From Deinandra increscens subsp. villosa (Eukaryota; Streptophyta; Magnoliopsida; Asterales; Asteraceae): a DNA stretch of 64,000 nt. The notes beneath the pieces are model-generated. The model did no database searches, was not told the DNA's origin, and saw nothing but the letters and a program-made list of their open reading frames with translations. Within the stretch, counting starts at the first letter, position 1, and each line of letters starts with the position of its first letter. A program made the position numbers and the translations under genes. The DNA is taken from assembly GCA_039602395.1 (NCBI GenBank), contig JBCNJP010000017.1, positions 19,562,729 through 19,626,728 of the forward strand. Reading direction: 5' to 3'. Shown here piece after piece: positions 1-13,083 of the stretch.

Positions 1-363
1 CGCGACTAACATTTTAACTCTTAAAATATTTGTCGCTTGCCGAGACTTAACGAATATCAGTTAAATAACTAATTCGTTAATTGTCGTCTAAGACGTAAAT
101 GACATTTAATGTCTTTTTCGCTAAATTAATCGTAATGATTAATTACGAATAATTAATTAATTAATTAATTTGTTAAACTAGTTAATAAACAAATAATTAA
201 TTCTTCTACGAATTTGCCGGTTATTCAGGTAAGCGGACTTTAAAACCCGTTTCCTCCGGTGTAACTCTTACGGGTCTGACCGGGTCGGGTACTTGATTTA
301 GTCGGGTCTGGACACCTAAATCCAACAGTGGCGTCGGCCCGCGAGGGGCCGGGCGTCTCAGTA
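1..363. other. AT-rich intergenic DNA, no gene seen
   Basis: I see no coding exon here. The first 230 bases are rich in TTAAT/AATTA runs. From about 230 the base composition shifts to GC-richer CCGGGT-type words and leads directly into the LINE fragment that follows. It could be the decayed edge of another repeat, but no terminal motif is visible. Confidence 0.4.
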
Positions 364-953
364 TCTCTGATAAAATTAGGGAGGGTAGATTGAGATGGTT
401 TGGACATGTCAGGAGGAGACCGTTGACAACACCGGTAAGGACCCTGGAGAGACTCACCATTGAGGAAAAGAGGAATAGAGCTAGGCCTAAATTGGCATGG
501 GAGGAACATATTAGACATGACTTGTTAGACTTGCATCTTTCTGAGGACATGATCAGTGATAGGAGTGTTTGGAGACGTAGAATTAAGGTTAGGGATTGTT
601 AGGTTTATGTGTTACGTGTCTCTCTGTTTTCGTGTTGTTGCTTACCTAGCTAACTTTCTTGTGTGGTGTTTTGTTTGTTTCCCTTCAAGTCTAGACTTGT
701 ACACTGCATTTCAAAATGTTATTTACTGTCTTCTTATGGTTCTTACCGTTGGGTCGTATTTGGTTTTTTGGGTCTAAGACCAAAATTTTGCTGCAAACTG
801 TTGTTGGTATGTGTTTTTCGAGCCGAGGGTCTCTTTGGGTGCAGCCTCTTTATCTCTCGGGGTAAAGGTAAGGTTTGTCCTCCGCTAACCCTCCCCAAAC
901 CCTACCATTTGGGTGGGATTTTACTAGGTTGGTTGGTTGTTGTTGTTGTTAAC
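364..953 (+). mobile_element. 5'-truncated RTE-clade LINE, 3' end only
   Basis: The reading frame at about 370-602 encodes GRLRWFGHVRRRP followed by a short basic tail. This is the characteristic C-terminus of plant RTE-type non-LTR reverse transcriptases. Downstream, 815-950 holds the conserved RTE 3' untranslated region, with GAGCCGAGGGTCTC, an imperfect CCTCCCCAAACCC block and a terminal (GTT)n tail. The catalytic reverse transcriptase and endonuclease parts are missing, so this is a dead-on-arrival 5'-truncated copy. The tail runs straight into a copia-type primer-binding site. Confidence 0.8.
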
Positions 954-2335
954 TTGGTATTAGAGCCAAATCTAAACCTTAGCGATCAACTACTTTCTTT
1001 CCGTTCCCTTCCCACTAAACCCTAATCCGCCCATCGCCACCATCACAATTTGACACCGCTAAACCCTAGTTCAATGTCGCCGCTGTCACAATCCGTCCAA
1101 CACTTCTCCCTCCGTCAAACACAACTCGATGTCACCAACAATGCTAGCTGCCATCTAAAGCTCAAGCCGCCACCCAAAACCCTATTTTCACCGCCTTCAA
1201 CCTTCTTTTCGATGGCTCTTCTTGCCTCCTTCGCCGCTGCAGAAAAATCTTTCCATAATGCTCATTAGTTCCCTTTCACCTGTCATCAAAAAATATGGCT
1301 ACTAGACCCCTGAAGTCCAAGATGCAACATTTTCTTATCACAATTGGTTATGCTAACGGAACCATCCAACACCCGGCTAAACATCTTCTTCTTGCTGAAA
1401 CATAAACAATTTCAAAAGACAATCTCAATTACTCTGCTTGGATCGGAAAACGATGCTCACGTACGTATGTTGATTCTATCTACAATATCTTAGGCTTCTT
1501 ACCAACATGTTCAAGGGAAAACTGCTCGTATTTGTGGGTTTCTCTTGAACGAGTCTATGCCCGTCAATCTTCACCACAAGAATACACTCTCAAGACACAA
1601 CTCTTTAAGATTCAGATGAAGGGTGATGAGAACCCTTCGTTTATTTAACCCATGCCCGGGAATATACAGATGCTCTTGCCAATATTGGTGAACGTGTGAA
1701 AGACAAGGATCTTGTCATCTCCAGACTACAAGAAGATTACAATGGTCCCAAGTCAACCAAGTTTGCATGCCAATCTCCTAAGGTCTTCACAAAACTTCAT
1801 GGCGTCCTAAGTGATCATGATTACATGATTGGTAAGTCCTATTAAGGCTCATCCTCTACACTTTTTACTCAAGTTTTCGACGCCGTAACCGGTGATCCCA
1901 CTCAGAAAGCGTGATGGCGGTGACCCAAGTGACCCGATCGAAGATCATAACCCGAACTGGTCCAAGGTGGCACGACTAGTGGCTAAACCTATGGGATTAT
2001 TTTCTTATGAAGACCCCTTGATTTCTTTTAATTAATTTTTTGATTTTATGTTTATCCTAAATAAGTTAAGGATTGAGTTTATTTTCTTTTGACAGTTTCA
2101 AACCTATCTTGTAGATTGGAGCTTACTTAATGTTTCGCATATTGGGGTTTTCATTACTTTTTGGATTTTGAATAATTTTGAAGAAGTGATCTCCATGTTT
2201 TTTTAATTCTCTGCTTGAAATACTTGGTATTCAATTATTTGCGGTTCGAAATTGCATCAAAGCGATTCTTCAGACCCAGCTTCAGGCCATAGAACAAATG
2301 GTCTCACAAATTGGGTTTCAACTAACCCCAGGAGC
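954..2335 (+). pseudogene. Ty1/copia gag relic with primer-binding site
   Basis: TTGGTATTAGAGCC at 954 resembles the initiator-tRNA primer-binding site of copia elements (usual form TGGTATCAGAGC). Translation in shifting frames from about 1380 gives recognisable gag pieces: an NYSAW motif, LKTQLFKIQMKGDENPS, then EYTDALANIGERVKDKDLV and LHGVLSDHDYM near 1645-1830. A further block near 2255-2330 reads as the glutamine-rich end of gag. Frame changes and stops interrupt it throughout, so it is non-functional. No protease, integrase or reverse transcriptase follows. Confidence 0.7.
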
Positions 2336-2637
2336 GGATTTATTCAAAATCTAGTGGGGTCCAAGACACCTACTCAAGTATAAATTAGTGTTGCTATTTA
2401 GTTACAGTTTATGATTAGACACCCAAGATCTTTTTGCTTTAGGCACTCAAGAAAATGATAAAAACAAGAAGAGTGAAGACAGAGATGAATCTCCTCCAAT
2501 AATAATTCTTACCAGGTTGTGAAATTGGAGGTCCTGTGAGGAAGAAGACGATTCAAATAAAAGAAAATTAAAATTTAAATAATCATATATTTAATTATAG
2601 GGTAGTGGAAGTGAAAAGTGAAAGTAGAGAGTAGTAA

Positions 2638-2872
2638 GGGGAGGTGGTATGGTTGCCGGATGGCTTCTAGGAGCATGGGGTATAAGCCAATCAAATGTTG
2701 ACATCTCAAAATGGGTGTGAAGCCATGCAGCTCTCGGCGGTTTCCAGAAACCGTGTGAAACCGGGTGAGAAAGAAAAGTGAAGAAGCCATGCTCTCAGGG
2801 TATGGTTGCCATGGGGAGCCATGCGGTTCCCTTGGAGCCGGCCTCCGGAGCCGCCCCTCATACCGCCTCCCC
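2638..2872. mobile_element. PIF/Harbinger (Tourist-like) MITE
   Basis: The 235-bp element begins GGGGAGGTGGTATGG and ends with the near-perfect inverse CATACCGCCTCCCC. It is flanked by TAA on both sides (2635-2637 and 2873-2875). A TAA/TTA trinucleotide duplication is the signature of PIF/Harbinger insertion. The interior is GC-richer than its surroundings and repeats GGTATGGTTGCC near each end. It has no coding capacity. Confidence 0.65.
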
Positions 2873-2875
2873 TAA

Positions 2876-3417
2876 TGACTTTCTTGCAGAAACCTAGGGA
2901 AATGACATCGGTTATTTTTTATTGTAAAGAAAGAGATGATACTTTTTCTAGATAGTTTCTACTTATTATCGAGATACATAAATGGTTAAACATGGAATGG
3001 AAAATTAAAAAAGTATATAATTAGTATATATTTATGCTTAATTTTTTATTTATTAATTTTGTAATATAATAACTCATTTTAATTTTATAAGGTTTTTCAA
3101 CTTTTTATTTATCATGTAATAAACCACATTTAGGTAGCATTTGGCCTAGATGTTTGTAATTTATTTTTAACACTATCAAAACATATAATTTATAGTTAGA
3201 ATACATGAAGCAGTCAACATACACCAGTCTTGAAACCTATAAAAAGAGAATACAGCATGCAGTTGAGGTCTTGAAGAAACAGCACATGTTTTTCTATATA
3301 TGTATTCCTTTTCTCCTATACAGATATACATGTATATACATATATATATAGATGTATATATATATGTTTATGAACAATTCTGTAATTCCAAATGTGAATA
3401 TTTCTTTGCACTTTAAT
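2876..3417. other. AT-rich intergenic/3' flank of the DA1-like gene
   Basis: No coding exon is seen. The stretch contains a TATATA/ATGTAT microsatellite around 3340-3370 and lies immediately 3' of the minus-strand DA1-like stop codon. It therefore probably holds that gene's 3' untranslated region and polyadenylation site. Confidence 0.4.
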
Positions 3418-6400
3418 CTATAAAGGAAATCTTCCTGTAAGCCGAATATGGTCAAGAGTACTTCTGAGGCCGTATTTGAGAACAGATTGCTCGCCATCCC
3501 TGAACCCGTCTCCATAAGCTGCAGATGTATCTGATTCAATCTGGTGTTTGAAAAATTCACCAAGTTGCTTCTCAAAATCAGATCTTTTCCCCTTTTTTGA
3601 TGACGCAGAAGCAGGTGCAGATGAAGATGATGATGTTGAAGCGATATTTGAACTACCAGAACCCGCCATGATTTCTGAATCCAACCACATGTGAGCCAAC
3701 ACTTGACAGATCCCTTCTTCGACATTAGGTGGAAGATTAGAGAATCCTGTTTGTTTACATTCAAACCTCAATGAGCATTTTCAACCCAATTACTTATAAA
3801 CGGGTCGAACCGGGTTGTGTTTTATCCCAAACGGGTCAGATAAAAAATTAGCTAAAAGGGAACAGGTCAAACAAGTTGAAAGTCACCAAAAGTTCAATTG
3901 TTTTTGTTCAAAGGGTTACATTTGTATCAAGGTGATCATTTTTATAATTATACTTATCACATTTACAAAAAAATTCAAAAAGGGGGCAAAAGAGCGTTTG
4001 TGGATCAACCTGAACCCGTTTTCACCCATTACCCAAGACGCATGACCCACCCATCTTGCCACTTTTAAAGTTGATATCAGAAAACTGATCAAGAAAGACA
4101 GAAGAGGAACCTTTAAGCCGGAGCCATGCGTGCATCATTTCATGAGCCAGTATTGAACCGGTCAATAACCTAGGGAGACTGTATAAGATAAGAATAGCAG
4201 TCACTTCACATCTACGAACTAGTTTATACGGCTCTGTAAACATGTCCACTAGCCGCCCTGCCCCAACCCTCGGCCGCCTTGTTATCTGATATTTACATAT
4301 ATATATAAAAAAATTAAACAAAAAGCAAAAGGAAGAAAGAAAAAAAAAACTTTTTCATAAACATTCATACAGTGCTGATGGTTTGTTCTTCTGATAAGCA
4401 AAGTCCTCTAGTTTCAGGCATGTGATGATGACCCTGACCATGATCATGTCATTATTCAATAATTAAATTTTAAGATCAAAATGAAAAATTTAAAATAAAA
4501 TTATCCATTTTCAGGAGTTTACTCACATTTTTTTCACCTTCCATTGCTTCATTTAGAGCTTGTCTCTCAACCAACAACAATGGTACTTGTTGCTCAATTT
4601 TCATGTTTAATCCTTCATAAAAATCTTGTATTTCAAGGTACAGTGGTTGGCATTCATGAGTATCCATGATTGCAGAATCAAGGCACTCCAGGCATAATTT
4701 CCTACCATCATCTAGCAACAAATACTTTGTGTCTCGTGCTTCCATTCGTTCACAACTGCAACATCGTGGGGTCCCATCATGCTCGTGTGACGGGCAGTAT
4801 TTCTGTAGCCAAAAAGGGTGTGCCCTGTATTCAATCAAACCAGCTGCATTTGTTGGAATCTGCACAAATCATGAAACGATAAGTTTAATTCCGTCACATA
4901 TAACTTGAGGGGTAGCAATTCCTAACATGACCTAAAACATAACACAAAATAATCTGGTTTTGGGTTGCCCACCCCTTGAATTTAATCAGGCCATATTCGG
5001 TTACCTGTTTAACCCTTTTACAACTTGGTTACAATCTATTAGCCCGATAATCTGTTTGATTCATTTTGATAAATGGGTTAAAAAGGTTAAGGGTCTTGTC
5101 CAGGTTATCCGATTATAAGTGTGTTTGGCTTAGGGTTGATGGTCTTTGATGGGTCGTTTTTGGGGTTCAACGTTTCAAGTCGAAAGCCTCCAACTTGACA
5201 TGATTGTCACCCCTAATCATAATAAAAGAATGAAAATTTGAAGATTTTAAGGTAAACTTACAAAGTGCTTGCAGACATCACATTTCGGGTGATGGTGCTC
5301 TTTATAGCATGATTTGTGAAACTGGCGGTTTTCAGACATGGAGAACTACAGACACGAAGAACATAAACAGTTCATGGTTATCGTTTCTTGATCAAAATCT
5401 TGTTTAAAAAGCTATTGAGTTGAGTTTCACCTCATGATCAGAGATTGGTAAATTGCACACGTGGCAACGGAAACATTCGGGATGCCATAGTCCTCCCATG
5501 CAATTTAGAACTCTCCCATGCCCGATTTCTGCATTGCAACCAATACAGACCCTGCAATTCAATAACATCCATTTATTTCAAATATTTAATCTATAAGAAA
5601 TGAACAATTTTCTATATAATAAACCTGAATCCATCCGGATAAAAGTATGGCATATGTGAAAATCCGCTTCCATAGTGGTTTCGTGGTGGTGAGGGTACAC
5701 TCAAACTTTCTTGAAGCGCCTTGGCAAGCTGTTCATCTTCCTCTATATTAGCTTCAAGATCTAATGGAATTGATACTCAATAACAGAATTAGAACCCTCA
5801 AAATCATTGTTCTTTTCTGAATGATTAAAAGCTTTTACATTTCTACTCACTAATTGGTTGTTTTCCTTTGTTGTCTTCTTCTGATAGGTAGCTTGATTCT
5901 GTTTCTTCGTCTTCTTGAGATGAAATTGTTTGTTTTTGATCATCTTCTTCTACAGATGAAATTGAATGTTCACCATCATCATCATCCTCATCTTCATCCT
6001 CATCATCATCATCATCCTCATCATTATTAGCATCATGATGATGATGATCATCACCATCTTCATTGTCATCATCATCATCCTCATCATCATCATCCTCATC
6101 ATCCTCATCATCATCATCTTCTTCTTCTACAGTGGAGACAATGCTTTTCGTGTCTTCTTCTATAAGGGAAAGTGCAATTGCTCGATCAATTTCTTCACTA
6201 TCGAAGTCTGGTAATGTGTCCTAAGTCCAATGATTACAGACAATGAACATTGAAAAAATCCAATGAAATCATACAAATTATTGTAAAGGACATACACATA
6301 TGAACAAAAGGGAACAAAAGTGCTGATTACCACTGTAGTTGGAGGATACTCCCAGATTCCATTATTTTCATATCTCCCATGATGTTTTCCTGAGTATTTA

Positions 6401-6444
6401 TTGCTCAACCCGAACCCTTTAAGAATCTTGGTTAGCCAACCCAT
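3418..6444 (-). CDS. DA1: DA1-family ubiquitin-activated peptidase (UIM-LIM-peptidase), nine coding exons
   Basis: Coding exons on the minus strand: 6331-6444, 5851-6220, 5625-5760, 5431-5551, 5262-5345, 4527-4859, 4371-4433, 4111-4285 and 3418-3746. Every junction is GT-AG and the sum is 1725 nt, 574 residues plus stop. It starts MGWLTKILKG as in the family. Two ubiquitin-interacting motifs are seen (about 43-61, IDRAIALSL; about 168-183, DEQLAKALQESL). A LIM zinc-binding domain covers about 208-275 (CIGC to HPKCDVC). The C-terminal zinc peptidase has HEMMH at 455-459 and a downstream VEEG that probably supplies another metal ligand. Known family role (Arabidopsis DA1/DAR): ubiquitin-dependent protease that limits seed and organ size by cleaving growth regulators. 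Arabidopsis DA1 is 532 residues; the extra length here is an acidic tract at 70-122 with HHHH at 97-100. All motifs are intact, so it is probably functional. Whether it is DA1 or DAR1 needs a tree. Confidence 0.93.
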
Positions 6445-7300
6445 GACACAAAATGTCTGGGTCGAATTCCTCTTTCGAATCTACAGAAATTTAACAATCT
6501 TGAATTACCCGTTTCGCGAATCTGATTGAGTATGTTTGTTTGAACTGATATATGGTATCAATTTTAACCAAGAAACAAAATGTCCAAACAGAATAAAACA
6601 ATTGCATGGACAGTTGGACACCTCAAGTACAGCAATGCATACACCTCAATTCCCAATTAAAAATGATTTTTCAGGCAAATTGATCATGGATAGAACAAGA
6701 TAAAAACTTTATGATGAATTATACATAATTGACTTCAATTCCACCAACCGAATCTATAATATAAACAAAAGGCTAAAATTGAATAAGATAAGCATTATCC
6801 AGACAGAGTTTGTCGGTTATTCAGAATTAAAAGGGACAATCAAGAAACTAACCTTCAAGAACTCAAAGAATTTGCAGAAAGCATGGAACTTTATGATGAA
6901 TCCATAGATTATTCAAATAACCCACTTCAATTATACACATAATCACATCAAAGTATCAAACAACAAGACTAAAATCAAGATTTGTGAGCTCCCACATTCC
7001 AATTATACCCAACACCTGTTGAAAACATCACAGATGAGTAAAACCAAGATCTTGATGAATTTGCAGATGAAGATTCCAGTGGAAAGAAAGAGAAAAATCT
7101 GAGTAAAGAAAAAGAAAAAGAAAATGATTGGATTTTGAGCAACTTAAAACCTACGCCAAGCAAAAGGGATTCTGTGAATAGTAAGAAAACAAAATCATAA
7201 CAAAAAGATCAATATATCATATGTTTACAAAGATATGTTGTACCTTGTTCCATGGGTAGGATCAAATTGGGCAAATGGGTGTTGAAATTCATCAAATTTC
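6445..7300 (-). promoter_or_regulatory. 5' leader and probable promoter of the DA1-like gene
   Basis: On the minus strand a good splice acceptor (TTTCTGTAG) lies about 30 bases before the start codon, near 6482. The 5' leader is therefore probably split by an intron of several hundred bases. A purine/pyrimidine-biased stretch at 7070-7160 could be the upstream leader exon. I see no unambiguous TATA box, so the transcription start is not placed. Confidence 0.4.
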
Positions 7301-9380
7301 ATCGTCTGGGTGTGGGACCTTTTGCCCTAATTTGCTATGATTAGACCATTACATGTCAAAAGTCCAATTGAAGCTGCTTGCTTATTTCATCAAGTGATGC
7401 CAGAGGGAAAGAACAGAATAAGGGTATTGTATTGTAGTATTCTTTGGCTAATTTGAAAGATATATTTATTTATTTAATTATTACGTGTAATTGGTTTGTT
7501 AAAAAATAACTTATATAAAAAATGAAAAAACAATTAGCTTTTTTGTGGTGGGTTAGTGGGTCGGTGGGTATGATCCCTTTTAGACGGGAGGGGATACTGA
7601 AAAGTCACTTGCACGCTTGCATCCCACTTTTTTCTTGCACTAATGTTTTGTGCAAGATTCTTCAAGAACTTTAATATAAAGATTATAATTTTAAATTTTT
7701 ATATGAATTTGAGTTCCATAGTTGGTTTGATCTTTTTCACTTGAAGTTGTTTTTCACATTTACATTGAACTCAAATCAAGTTTCAAGTTTGCTTAATTAT
7801 ATACACTAGTGTGCAGGCCCGTGCGATGCACGGCCGGGGGGAACTTTGGTCGACGCTAACATTATCATTATGTTTATGTACGTGAAACTGTTTTTTAGGT
7901 CGCCGGTGATTGTGAATAGGTAAATAATCTGAGATTAAGGATGGCCAAAAGTAATGCATTTAATACAAATCAACCTACCGTTGCTAATTGGCGTATGTAA
8001 TATCAAGTGTATAACATGTTCAGTTTGGTTGTATACATAACATGCTTGTGCTCACATCATTATCAATAGTACCATGCCTATATAATTATAAAAACAGTTG
8101 TAGTTTAATGGTGTAGAAGTAAAATAGAAGTAGTTTAAGTTTGGCAAAGTAGATTTTGATGCAAGCAAACCAACAAATACTAACACACATCAAATATGGC
8201 AGTTTCATCCGGTTGGGGACATTCCTCCTGAAGTTGGAAGCGCAACAGCTTATGCGGAGGAAGAGCCGTTGTCTGGAAGAATACTGCCCAGTATGCTTTC
8301 ATCCTTAATTGAGGGTAGATGTCATCCTGCCCGGTCCATAGGATCTTCACTGTAAGCTCTGTCAGTCCAAACCTTAGAATTGCCTGATTGTGAACATAGA
8401 TGTAGTGGTTTCGAAACAACACTTTAGAAATGGACTGTAAGAGTAGGTTATTATTATAAGGCATAAGCAAACCGGTAATGATAGCTACGTAATATAAGAT
8501 ATAAGTAAATAGTTGTTTTGTCGATGAAAATACCAGTAGCTGACTCTCCAGGTTGTAGTGTGGGCTGAGATCGTTGTGAGCATGGTTGGGCATGGAGAGG
8601 GTGCAGTGATGTTCGGGGTCTTGGTATAGTGCAACACCAGAGTTGGTGAATACTGTAACTCTGATCCACAGTTGTAAGGATGGTGTTCAAAATTTCCCTG
8701 ATCTGTAAAAATAAGCCAGCTACCTGGTTCGATTTTGTTCTCAATATAGAACATGGGCCAGCTTCGACCAGTGAATGCAATTGGCGCCTCCTATTGTGTT
8801 TCTGGTTCAAGTTCCGGAAGCACATTGACCACCGCATCTTGTTTCACTGCATTAGGTTTAACTGTGTTTGCCCTTCCTCTAACCTCGATTGTGAAAATTG
8901 TATTGGTAGAACCTATAGTTTAACAATGTTAAATATTAGGTGCAACATAATTAAACTCTATGCTTCAATTTTTACCATCAAATTTTATCGTTCCTGATTC
9001 AGTGATTAAAATTTTTGTGATATTGGTTATGTATATACTTATTCTATACTCCACCTCATTTTTAATTTCTTTTCTAAAATGATCTTTGCAAAGTCTTTTA
9101 ACTGATTTTTTCAAGCAACTATTAAATATTGTTATTTTCACTCATCTAATGCGAGTATATATCTTCGGCTATTATGGTACTTTTCCTCTTTACATATTTT
9201 GTAATCTTTTTATATTTCATATTGTATGATTCATTTCATTTCTTTTAAAATCATTAGTTAATGGGTAAATCCTATTCTTCAAATTCAGTGTAATTCGGGT
9301 CGATATACCCGGTTCGAAACTGATTTACTTTGATGTGGGCGTTGTTTCGAATCAATTTTCGTTGGCTTCGTTTGAAACAC
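7301..9380. other. Intergenic DNA with unrecognised open stretches
   Basis: At 7806-7845 a GC-rich word (CCCGTGCGATGCACGG, a near palindrome) marks a possible transposon terminus. Between 8180 and 8997 both strands show overlapping open frames up to about 137 codons. I do not recognise any of these proteins, and none has a convincing domain, splice pattern or start. They may be a decayed transposon-carried fragment. The rest is AT-rich with nothing seen. Confidence 0.35.
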
Positions 9381-12300
9381 TAAGGACCCGTTTGGTTCGC
9401 AGAATGTTTATGAAGGAATTAAAACGTTTCAAAGGAATTGAAATTAGTGGGAATTGGAATTAATTAATTTAATTCCATAGATAATAGGCATTTTGTTTGG
9501 TTGGTATTTTTAGTCTCAGGATATTAACACAGGACATTTTGCTATTTTCACAGGAGACCCACGATCGTGGGCTCCTAAACGGCCATATGTATTTTTTTTA
9601 CCTCTTTATTTTATTTTTATGAATGTTTTTAATTATTTAATTTTATAAACATAAAAATGATTAATTCACCATAGCTGATAAAAAATACTTAAACGAACAC
9701 AATAGTGACGTAAAATAATAATTTTGAGACTCGAAGTCTTCGTTGAGATGGTCTCGATGGCTTCTCGGCAAGTCTTTACTGGTTTTGGGTCCCCACGGCC
9801 CATAGTTTTTTTTCTTTTTCAAAAATTTTGATCATATGGTGTATTATTGACAACAAATTATGGGTCATAGTAATCTTTTAATTTATATATATTGAAAGAT
9901 TATTCTACTAAATACAAAATGTAACTTAACATTACAACTCATTTAAGCATTTTATACGAATGAAAAGTATATAATACAATCCATTTAAGCATCAAGTAAG
10001 TTATTGATTTACAACAAAAAGCAAAAATCAATTTTTTTTAGAATGACTAACACGAAGAACAATCGCAGCAGGCAAACATAAACACAAATGTGTATGTAAT
10101 AGCACCTAATAAAAAGATAAAATATTCAATACCTTAATTCATTATACTAAATAGGAAATAAATGTTCACAGAGGAAATCACTAAACATTAACATTCATCT
10201 TTTGTATACTGAAGTAAAGCATTTCGTGTTCAAATACAACGTCTTATCATCATGGCATCATCCCAAATCTAGCCATCAACAATCATCCTAGATATCGTTT
10301 GAACATCATCCCAAATCGAAACCAACGGTAACTATTTTTAAAAACCATTTGAACATCAAACACAATTTGTATCATTATAACAACTTAAGTATACTCTAGT
10401 TTCCACATACCTAAAAAAAAATGATACGTAGTTGGTAAGATCTAACAAATTTGGTTGAAACAAAGCATGGATAAAATATTACAATCAAATTACAGAATCT
10501 TGATAAAGTAAATTACAATGAAATTAAAGAACGGGGCTTACAGATTTAAGTAACGATTTTAAAAGAAATTAATGAATTGTACAATGAGATGGATAAAAAG
10601 ATTGCAAAATATATGAAGAGGGAAAGTACCATAATAGTTGTATGGGAACGAAATTGATAAAATGAGGAATCGGAGACGGTTATGTAACACATGGAATGGA
10701 GAAATTGAAAGAGAAGAGGGAGATATAAATGTAAGGTTGCGATGGGTAGACTTCGTGATGGTTTAATTTAGGGTTGTGATAGGAAAGAGAGGTAGGAGGA
10801 GGCGTCGTTGGATGTAAGATGGCGGTGGTTGCAACAATGGCGTGGGTGTGGTAAGACGTATAGGGAAACGGTGAATGGGAAGAGAAAAAGAAAGGGCACG
10901 TGGTTTCAACTTGACAATATTATCCTATATAACAAATTACAACTTCTTAGGATTAAATCTTAGGGTCTGTTTGTTTTTCTCATTAAGATTTTAATAGCAT
11001 CTTAGGTCTTATTCGCTAAGACCTTTTGAGACTCATGATCGTTTGTTTTTTTTCTTATCGTTAAGAGATAAAAGGTCTTAATAACCTCTAAACAACTAAG
11101 ACCTAAACCCTCCTCTTAAAAAACAAAAAATTCGCTAAGACCCTAACCTAAAAAATGTGTCGCTATCTCTGAAGAAAATGTGTCGCTATTCTCCTCTCCC
11201 TTGAAGAAAAAACCGCCGCTATTCTCCTCGTCGGCTGCTGTCCTCGCCGGAGCTCCGACAAGGCGTCGCTACCACCTGTCTCCTCTCGTCGTTCTCCTTC
11301 TTCTCTCTGGTACATCTCTCCTCCTCCGCCCACCACGTACCGCTTCCCCTCCCACGACTCTTTTTCAATTAGGTCCGTCGTCTCCTCTGCCTTTCCGAAT
11401 CGTCACACCGTTTAGTAGATTAGATATAAGCATTTGTGTCTCCGTTCTAATTTCAGTATCATGTATTGTTCATTTATTTATTTTTTTAGTAAGTTTTCTT
11501 CTAATTGATTTCTTCCTCATGAATAAAACTAACTAATTCGGATTATAATACTGACATCACCTTTCACCGTCGAACAAAATCCTTCTCTGCCTATTTATGT
11601 GACTCTGGGTTGTTCAAAGGCCTACACTATCAGACATCAACCTTTATACAAAGTTGCAGGTTTGTTTTTTTATTCATAACTTCATATATATGGAACTTAG
11701 AGTTTTTATACCTTTTCTGATCTTGCTGACCTTTGTGGGTTATGAGATGCATTTCTATCATGATTTGTGTTTACATTTACTTTGTGGTTTTGTTATTTAT
11801 GTAATAGAGTTTCAATCTTATGAAATTGGCATAATGAACTATGAGCGTTGAAGGTTCACGGCCACTTAATCAGATGAGGCGGTTGAGAATCTAAAAAGAA
11901 ACCATATTAGTAGGAGGGTCGTATAATATTTGACTAATATAAACTATTATCAATCTTGACCCAAAAAAGTCAAACATCTACCCATTCAACCCTTTTTCAT
12001 AAGGTATCCAATATGTAGCAGCACCAAACTACTGTCCCCAAAAGCCCGTCAGTTGACCGACCTTAAAAGTCATCTGTCTCCCAATTGTGCATCAAAACCC
12101 GAATTTTGCTCCAACATTAAATACACAACATGTTAACACCCTCCCTATTTATTTCTTTGAGCAAAGGCAAGACATAACTCCACAATATCCTTTAGAAAAA
12201 CAATGCTTGCCAACCATAACATCATCTACCAAAAAGTTCTCCTTTTGTAGTAGTTGCTAAAGTCACACCAAAAGTCGCAGTTTCAGTAGTTTTAGAACCA

Positions 12301-12516
12301 CATGACATGACATTTACAAAGAGTAGTTTTTTTCTAATCTAATAACTAAACTTATACATCATTAGTAAACTGCACCTGGATCATCAACGTTTTTCTTGGG
12401 TTCTACATCAGTTTAATCTTGTTCACAGTGTAGATTAGTAGATAACTGGACTAAAATCCGTTTTATTACAAATTTGAAATATGCACCATCAACGGAATGA
12501 GGATTAAATTGATTTT
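9381..12516. other. AT-rich intergenic DNA
   Basis: No supported gene. Two stretches open with words typical of plant MITE ends (GGACCCGTTTGGTTCG at about 9387; GGGTCTGTTTGTTTTTC at about 10966), but no matching inverted end or duplication was found. An open frame at 11180-11536 begins with a proline/serine/leucine-rich, low-complexity translation. It might be a captured leader exon, but there is no family resemblance. Confidence 0.35.
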
Positions 12517-13016
12517 NNNNNNNNNNNNNNNNNNNNNNNNNNNNNNNNNNNNNNNNNNNNNNNNNNNNNNNNNNNNNNNNNNNNNNNNNNNNNNNNNNNN
12601 NNNNNNNNNNNNNNNNNNNNNNNNNNNNNNNNNNNNNNNNNNNNNNNNNNNNNNNNNNNNNNNNNNNNNNNNNNNNNNNNNNNNNNNNNNNNNNNNNNNN
12701 NNNNNNNNNNNNNNNNNNNNNNNNNNNNNNNNNNNNNNNNNNNNNNNNNNNNNNNNNNNNNNNNNNNNNNNNNNNNNNNNNNNNNNNNNNNNNNNNNNNN
12801 NNNNNNNNNNNNNNNNNNNNNNNNNNNNNNNNNNNNNNNNNNNNNNNNNNNNNNNNNNNNNNNNNNNNNNNNNNNNNNNNNNNNNNNNNNNNNNNNNNNN
12901 NNNNNNNNNNNNNNNNNNNNNNNNNNNNNNNNNNNNNNNNNNNNNNNNNNNNNNNNNNNNNNNNNNNNNNNNNNNNNNNNNNNNNNNNNNNNNNNNNNNN
13001 NNNNNNNNNNNNNNNN
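12517..13016. other. Assembly gap (500 N)
   Basis: Exactly 500 unknown bases, a conventional scaffold-gap size, so the true length is unknown. Nothing can be annotated inside it. Confidence 0.99.
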
Positions 13017-13083
13017 GTGTGACAATTATATACTCGTGTATCAAATCTCAATATCACATCGGATAAAATCTAGGTAGTGAACC

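Noticed and set aside
5966..6214. Plus-strand isoleucine-rich open frame
   Set aside because: It is the antisense shadow of the acidic repeat in exon 2 of the DA1-like gene.
8180..8997. Overlapping open frames on both strands, up to 137 codons
   Set aside because: No recognisable domain, no consistent start or splice pattern, and comparable frames on both strands; treated as unrecognised sequence rather than a gene.
9387..9560. Possible Tourist-like MITE starting GGACCCGTTTGG
   Set aside because: Only one end recognisable; no matching TAA-flanked second end.
10966..11110. Possible MITE starting GGGTCTGTTTG
   Set aside because: No inverse terminus or target duplication found.
11180..11536. 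Open frame with a serine/proline/leucine-rich product
   Set aside because: Low-complexity leader-like translation without downstream exons or family resemblance.
12413..13066. Long open frames across the N gap
   Set aside because: They exist only because unknown bases contain no stop codons.
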